NCBI GenBank assembly: GCA_964555675.1
Contig: CAZKTU010000261.1
Location: 1-8,988, forward strand
From: CAIWXH01 sp964555675
Lineage (GTDB): Bacteria; Chloroflexota; Chloroflexia; Chloroflexales; Chloroflexaceae
DNA: 8,988 bases
Reading direction: 5' to 3'
Notes under the pieces: model-generated
What the model saw: the letters and a program-made list of their open reading frames with translations, nothing else
Databases searched by the model: none
Told to the model about the DNA's origin: nothing
Program-made: the position numbers and the translations under genes
In this document: in pieces, positions 6,069 through 8,988 of the stretch
Numbering within the stretch: the stretch's first letter is position 1
Layout of the letters: each line of letters opens with the position of its first letter

Positions 6069-7871
6069 CTAGGCGGTGTGGTAGCTCTCGGCCAGGCCGT
6101 AGACCGGGGTGGCGATGCCCTCGTAGCGGGCCTTGAGCTGGAGCGAGAGGAACTGCGAGTAGTGGCGCGACTGGTGCAGGTTGCCGCCGTGGAACCAGAG
6201 GGCCTCCTGGCGGGTCGGCTTCCACATATTGCGCTGCTCACCCTCCCAGGGGCCGGGGTCCTTGGTGGTGCCCGAGCCGAGGCCCCAGCACTTGCCCACC
6301 TTGTCGGCGACCTCTTGCGAGATTAGCTTCGCCGCCCAGCCGTTCATCGAGCCGTAGCCGGTGGCGTAGACGATCACGTCGGCGGGCAGCTCGGTGCCGT
6401 CGGTCAGCACGACCGCGTTCTCGGTGATGCGGTCGATGCCGTGGCCGCTCTTGAGCTTGATCTTGCCGTCGATAATCAGCTGCGAGGCGCCCACGTCGAT
6501 GTAGTAGCCCGAGCCGCGGCGCAGGTACTTCATGAACAGGCCCGAGCCGTCGTCGCCCCAGTCGAGCATGAAGCCGGCCGCCTCGAGCTGCTTGTAGAAC
6601 TCGGCGTCGCGCTCGGCCATCTGCTGATAGAGCGGGATCTGGAACTCGTGCAGGATGCGGTAGGGCAGCGAGGCGAAGATCAGGTCGGCCTTGTCGGTGG
6701 TGATCCCGTTGGCCACAGCCTGCTCGGAGTAGAGGCCGCCGAGGCCGATGTCCATCAGGGTCTCGGACTTCACGATGTGGGTCGAGGTGCGCTGGACCAT
6801 GGTCACGTCGGCGCCGTGCTCCCACAGGTCGGCGCAGATGTCGTGGGCCGAGTTATTCGAGCCGATCACGACGACCCGCTTGCCGCGGAACTCCTCGCCG
6901 CCGGGGTGCCTGCTCGAGTGGTGCTGCTGGCCCGTGAAGCTCTCGGCGCCGGGGAAGCTGGGGATGTTGGCCACCCCCGACATGCCGGTGGCCAGGACCA
7001 GCTGCTTGGGACGCAGCACGACGGTCTCGCCGGCGCGCTCGACGACGACCTCCCACTCGCCGCGCAGCTCGTCGTAGCGGGCGCTCTTGGCCTCGCTCGA
7101 GGTCCAGTAGTTCAGCTCCATGACCTTGGTGTACATCTCGAGCCAGTCGCCGATCTTGTCCTTGGGGGCGAAGACCGGCCAGTGGTCGGGGAAGGGCAGG
7201 TAGGGCAGGTGGTCATACCAGACCGGGTCGTGGAGGCAGAGCGAGCGGTAGCGCTTGCGCCACGAGTCGCCGGGGCGCTCGTTCTTCTCGACGATGATCG
7301 TGGGCACGCCGAGGCGCTTGAGGCGCGCGCCGAGGGCGATGCCGCCCTGGCCGCCGCCGATGATCACTACGTAGGGCTGGGTCGTGTAGCCCAGTTCGGC
7401 CTGCTCTTGCTGGCGCTGCTCGAGCCAGGTCTTGCGCTCTTGGACCACGCCGTGCTGCACACCCATGGGGCGGGTGAAGCCGCGGGGCTCCTCGTGGCCC
7501 TTGAGCTCGACCATGGTGGTGAGGAGGGTCCAGCACTGCTCGCCCTTGAGGCGGATGTGGCCCTTGCCGCGGGCGACGGCGGTCTCGAAGGTGATCCAGG
7601 CCTCGGTCACGCCGCCGGCCTCGCTGGCCTCGCCGTCGATCTGCCAGCTGCCGGGCTGCACCTCGTCGAGGGTGGCGTCGAGCATCTCGGCGATCGCGGC
7701 GCGGCCCTCCATGGTCTTGATGTTCCAGGTGAAGGAGACCAGATCGCGCCAGTAGCTGTCCTCGGCGAACAGGGCCGCGGCGGCGGCGCTGTTGCGGCGG
7801 TCGAGGGCGGCCCCGAACTCGGCGAGCCAGCCGGATACGCGCGCGGTAGGCGTAGTTGCGCCTGCTGTCAT
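6069..7871 (-). CDS. Flavin-containing monooxygenase with N-terminal NTF2/SnoaL-like domain
   Basis: 600 residues from ATG 7871. Residues about 10-125 read as an NTF2/SnoaL-like alpha+beta domain (WLAEFGAALDRRNSAAAAAL, then DSYWRDLVSF). From about 166 a two-dinucleotide oxidoreductase follows: FAD motif GGGQGG (172-177), the GDSWR...SLCLHDPVWYDHLP region typical of YUCCA-like and bacterial FMOs (201-223), an FMO fingerprint FTGQQHHSSRH (Phe312, Gly314, His318, His322), NAD(P)H motif GSNNSA (337-342), and ATG-type strands LATG (about 292-295) and YATGYG (502-507). Such enzymes use NADPH and O2 to form a C4a-hydroperoxyflavin that oxygenates a soft nucleophile or a ketone; the substrate here is unknown. 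Ordinary bacterial FMOs are about 450-500 residues, and the N-terminal domain explains the extra length. The final residue of the FxGxxxH fingerprint is His rather than the Tyr/Phe or Trp of classical FMOs or BVMOs. ATG 7874 is adjacent, but the Shine-Dalgarno spacing favours 7871. A terminator follows the gene. Confidence 0.92.
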   Translation of the reverse strand: MTAGATTPTARVSGWLAEFGAALDRRNSAAAAALFAEDSYWRDLVSFTWNIKTMEGRAAIAEMLDATLDEVQPGSWQIDGEASEAGGVTEAWITFETAVARGKGHIRLKGEQCWTLLTTMVELKGHEEPRGFTRPMGVQHGVVQERKTWLEQRQQEQAELGYTTQPYVVIIGGGQGGIALGARLKRLGVPTIIVEKNERPGDSWRKRYRSLCLHDPVWYDHLPYLPFPDHWPVFAPKDKIGDWLEMYTKVMELNYWTSSEAKSARYDELRGEWEVVVERAGETVVLRPKQLVLATGMSGVANIPSFPGAESFTGQQHHSSRHPGGEEFRGKRVVVIGSNNSAHDICADLWEHGADVTMVQRTSTHIVKSETLMDIGLGGLYSEQAVANGITTDKADLIFASLPYRILHEFQIPLYQQMAERDAEFYKQLEAAGFMLDWGDDGSGLFMKYLRRGSGYYIDVGASQLIIDGKIKLKSGHGIDRITENAVVLTDGTELPADVIVYATGYGSMNGWAAKLISQEVADKVGKCWGLGSGTTKDPGPWEGEQRNMWKPTRQEALWFHGGNLHQSRHYSQFLSLQLKARYEGIATPVYGLAESYHTA

Positions 7872-7877
7872 CATTGA

Positions 7878-7883
7878 CTCCTC
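7878..7883 (-). promoter_or_regulatory. Shine-Dalgarno site of the monooxygenase gene
   Basis: GAGGAG on the minus strand lies 6 nt before ATG 7871 and only 3 nt before ATG 7874. The spacing argues for the second of the two tandem Met codons as the start. Confidence 0.75.
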
Positions 7884-7905
7884 ATCAGCGTAGGGTGAGA
7901 GCCGT

Positions 7906-7935
7906 AGGATACGCAGGGGCGCGGGGCGGGCGCAA
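7906..7935 (-). promoter_or_regulatory. Weak candidate promoter for the monooxygenase gene
   Basis: On the minus strand, TTGCGC (7930-7935) and TATCCT (7906-7911) are separated by 18 bp. The match to sigma70 consensus is poor (3/6 and 4/6). It is the best pair in the region and its -35 abuts the palindrome at 7935-7951, so an activator-dependent promoter is possible. Chance is also possible. Confidence 0.3.
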
Positions 7936-7951
7936 TCATCGAATCGATGAT
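7935..7951. promoter_or_regulatory. Perfect palindrome, candidate operator
   Basis: ATCATCGAATCGATGAT has 8-bp perfect arms around a single A (7943). It lies in the divergent intergenic region, about 34 bp upstream of the regulator promoter -35 and next to the candidate -35 of the monooxygenase. It has the geometry of a site for a dimeric helix-turn-helix protein. Further overlapping symmetry follows: GATCCG (7949-7954) against CGGATC (7961-7966), and ATCCGGAT (7958-7965). Confidence 0.6.
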
Positions 7952-7984
7952 CCGACTATCCGGATCGCTTGACCTGGCCACTAG

Positions 7985-8013
7985 TCGACACGTGGTAAAA
8001 ATTCTGTTATCAT
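7985..8013 (+). promoter_or_regulatory. Sigma70-type promoter for the AraC-type response regulator
   Basis: TCGACA (7985-7990) is 5/6 to the -35 consensus, with a 17-bp spacer, and TATCAT (8008-8013) is 5/6 to the -10 consensus. The predicted start is near 8020. The -10 overlaps the ATG at 8012, so that upstream ATG would not be in the mRNA and the regulator must start further down, at 8144. Confidence 0.65.
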
Positions 8014-8019
8014 GAAGGC

Positions 8020-8143
8020 AATCCCGTTGAAGAATAGGCCGCGCGGCTCTGGTGGCTGCCCGCAAGGGCGCCGCCCGTCTTTGCGTAGCCCATCGTCACC
8101 GCCCGCGGCTCATCGCCGAGCCGCACGAGGGGTCGAGGTTGCC
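8020..8143 (+). promoter_or_regulatory. Structured 5' leader of the response-regulator gene
   Basis: About 124 nt between the predicted transcription start and ATG 8144. Possible hairpins: an arm at 8061-8069 against 8073-8076 plus 8081-8085 (CGCAA/TTGCG outer, GGGC/GCCC inner, 4-nt bulge); a competing GCCC-GCAA-GGGC stem with a GNRA-type loop (8058-8069); and GCGGCTC/GAGCCGC (8105-8111 with 8118-8124), ending 10 nt before the Shine-Dalgarno GAGGT (8135-8139). It matches no riboswitch class I recognise. The high GC content makes some pairing expected by chance. Confidence 0.4.
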
Positions 8144-8887
8144 ATGACCGGGGTTCTGATCGCCGACGCCACGCCAAACACCCGCACCACCATCGCCCAG
8201 ATTGTTACGCGCGAACGCCCATGGCTCGGCCCGCTGGTCGAGGTCGACGCCGGCGACCGGGCCGTCCGCCTGGCCCGCACGCTGCAGCCCGACCTCGTCC
8301 TGATCGACATCAATACGCCCGGGCTCGACGGCCTGACGGCGGGGGCCCAGATCCGCGCCGAGCGCCCCACGACCATGCTGGTCATGCTGGGCGCCCACAA
8401 AGAGTTCGCCTACGCTCGCCAGGCGCTGCGCATCGGCGCCGCCGACTACCTGCTCAAACCGATCGTGGCCGACGAGCTGCTGGCGGCCCTCGACCAGCTG
8501 GGGCTCGCCGCCCCCATCGGCCAGCCTGCGGCAAGGGCGCCGGGCGGGCCGGCGGCCGAGCAGGGCAGCGCCCTGGCCCGCGCCCTGGCCCATATCCAGC
8601 ACAACCTGCACCGCTCGGACCTGCGCCTGGGCGAGGTGGCCGATGTCGCGCGCATGAGCTCGTCGCACCTGGCCGCCCTGATGCGCCGGCAGCTCGGCCG
8701 CAGCTACCTGGGCTACCTCACCGCCCTGCGCATCGAGCGGGCCAAACAGCTGCTGCGCAACACCGACCTGACCGTGGCCGCCGTCGCCGAGGCCGTCGGC
8801 TACGAGAGCCCCGCGCCCTTCTATCACCGCTTCAAGCAGACCGTGGGGCTCACACCCCTGGGCTTCCGCAACCAGGTGTGGGGTTAG
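8144..8887 (+). CDS. Response regulator with AraC-type DNA-binding domain
   Basis: 247 residues from ATG 8144, with Shine-Dalgarno GAGGT 4 nt upstream. Residues 1-119 are a receiver: GVLIADATPNT (3-13), phospho-acceptor Asp55 in LVLIDINTPGLDG, and Lys105 in DYLLKPI. The linker 120-142 is rich in Ala, Gly and Pro. Residues 143-247 are an AraC/XylS DNA-binding domain with two helix-turn-helix units: LRLGEVADVARMSSSHLAALMRRQLG region (160-185), and LTVAAVAEAVGYESPAPFYHRFKQTVGLTP (209-238), which carries the family signature. This is the YesN-like arrangement of a cytoplasmic transcription factor, usually an activator. The receiver is atypical: the second acidic residue of the DD pair is Ala9, and the Thr/Ser switch position is Gly83. 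An upstream in-frame ATG at 8012 would add 44 basic, low-complexity residues and overlaps the promoter, so it is rejected. The gene diverges from the monooxygenase, a likely target; the kinase encoded at 1190-5914 is a possible partner. Both links are inferred. Confidence 0.9.
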   Translation: MTGVLIADATPNTRTTIAQIVTRERPWLGPLVEVDAGDRAVRLARTLQPDLVLIDINTPGLDGLTAGAQIRAERPTTMLVMLGAHKEFAYARQALRIGAADYLLKPIVADELLAALDQLGLAAPIGQPAARAPGGPAAEQGSALARALAHIQHNLHRSDLRLGEVADVARMSSSHLAALMRRQLGRSYLGYLTALRIERAKQLLRNTDLTVAAVAEAVGYESPAPFYHRFKQTVGLTPLGFRNQVWG

Positions 8888-8923
8888 TTGTGCGTAGCGG
8901 AAGTTCGCGTGGAGTCGGGGACG

Positions 8924-8948
8924 AAAGACCAAGGACCAAAGACCAAGG
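8924..8948. repeat. Short heptad tandem repeat
   Basis: Units AAAGACC (8924-8930), AAGGACC (8931-8937) and AAAGACC (8938-8944) are followed by a partial AAGG (8945-8948). Equivalently, AAAGACCAAGG occurs twice with a 14-bp period. It starts 37 bp past the regulator stop. The purine-rich composition differs from the surrounding GC-rich DNA. It is a small intergenic simple repeat of unknown role. Confidence 0.7.
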
Positions 8949-8949
8949 C

Positions 8950-8979
8950 CGGGCAGGGGCAGACACGTGGGCCTGCCCG
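8950..8979. terminator. Possible terminator hairpin after the response regulator
   Basis: CGGGCAGG (8950-8957) and CCTGCCCG (8972-8979) form an 8-bp stem with a 14-nt loop, 62 bp beyond the regulator stop. No T tract is seen before the window ends at 8988. It could terminate transcription weakly or simply be a GC-rich inverted repeat. Confidence 0.35.
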
Positions 8980-8988
8980 CCGGGCTGG

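Noticed and set aside
6441..7877. Plus-strand open frame of 478 codons opposite the monooxygenase
   Set aside because: The minus strand encodes clear FAD and NAD(P)H motifs. The plus-strand translation is low-complexity (Ala, Leu, Val, Asp, Gly) with no domain.
8096..8932. Minus-strand open frame of 278 codons opposite the response regulator
   Set aside because: The plus strand carries the receiver and AraC signatures. The antisense frame has no motif.
1..8988. CRISPR arrays, tRNA or rRNA genes, transposase genes or phage genes
   Set aside because: I saw no regularly spaced repeats, no tRNA-like cloverleaf and no transposase or integrase motifs. All coding capacity is explained by the five genes listed.

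Overview
The window is GC-rich throughout, apart from a short AT-rich promoter island near 640-690. It holds five protein genes and no RNA genes, insertion sequences or CRISPR arrays that I can see. The gene style (a very large soluble hybrid kinase with several PAS and GAF modules, an AraC-type response regulator, strong C/G bias at third codon positions, and a short AAAGACC-type heptad repeat between genes) fits a high-GC environmental bacterium. A filamentous Chloroflexota (Chloroflexia) is my best guess, but this is an inference from style, not from a marker gene.

Layout. (1) Positions 1-584, minus strand, cut by the window edge: a MerT-like membrane protein fused to a MerP/HMA-type metal-binding domain, probably for mercuric-ion uptake. 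(2) 703-1125, plus strand, divergent from it: a small VOC (glyoxalase/dioxygenase-fold) protein with a near-ideal sigma70-type promoter and Shine-Dalgarno. (3) 1190-5914, minus strand, convergent with the VOC gene: a 1574-residue hybrid sensor kinase carrying two complete kinase cores and two receivers in the order PAS-GAF-kinase-REC-PAS-PAS-GAF-kinase-REC. (4) 6069-7871, minus strand: a 600-residue FAD/NAD(P)H monooxygenase with an N-terminal NTF2/SnoaL-like domain. A strong hairpin that looks like a terminator separates it from the kinase gene downstream. (5) 8144-8887, plus strand, divergent from the monooxygenase: a response regulator with a somewhat degenerate receiver and an AraC-type DNA-binding domain.

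How they may work together. The monooxygenase gene lies between a kinase gene and a divergent regulator gene. The monooxygenase/regulator intergenic region holds a perfect 8-1-8 palindrome and a promoter reading toward the regulator. The simplest hypothesis is a sensory module controlling the monooxygenase, but physical linkage is the only evidence. The regulator transcript appears to have a leader of about 120 nt with several possible hairpins, and its promoter -10 overlaps the upstream ATG at 8012, so translation should start at 8144. The mercury-type transporter and the VOC gene form a separate divergent pair with no visible functional link to the rest.
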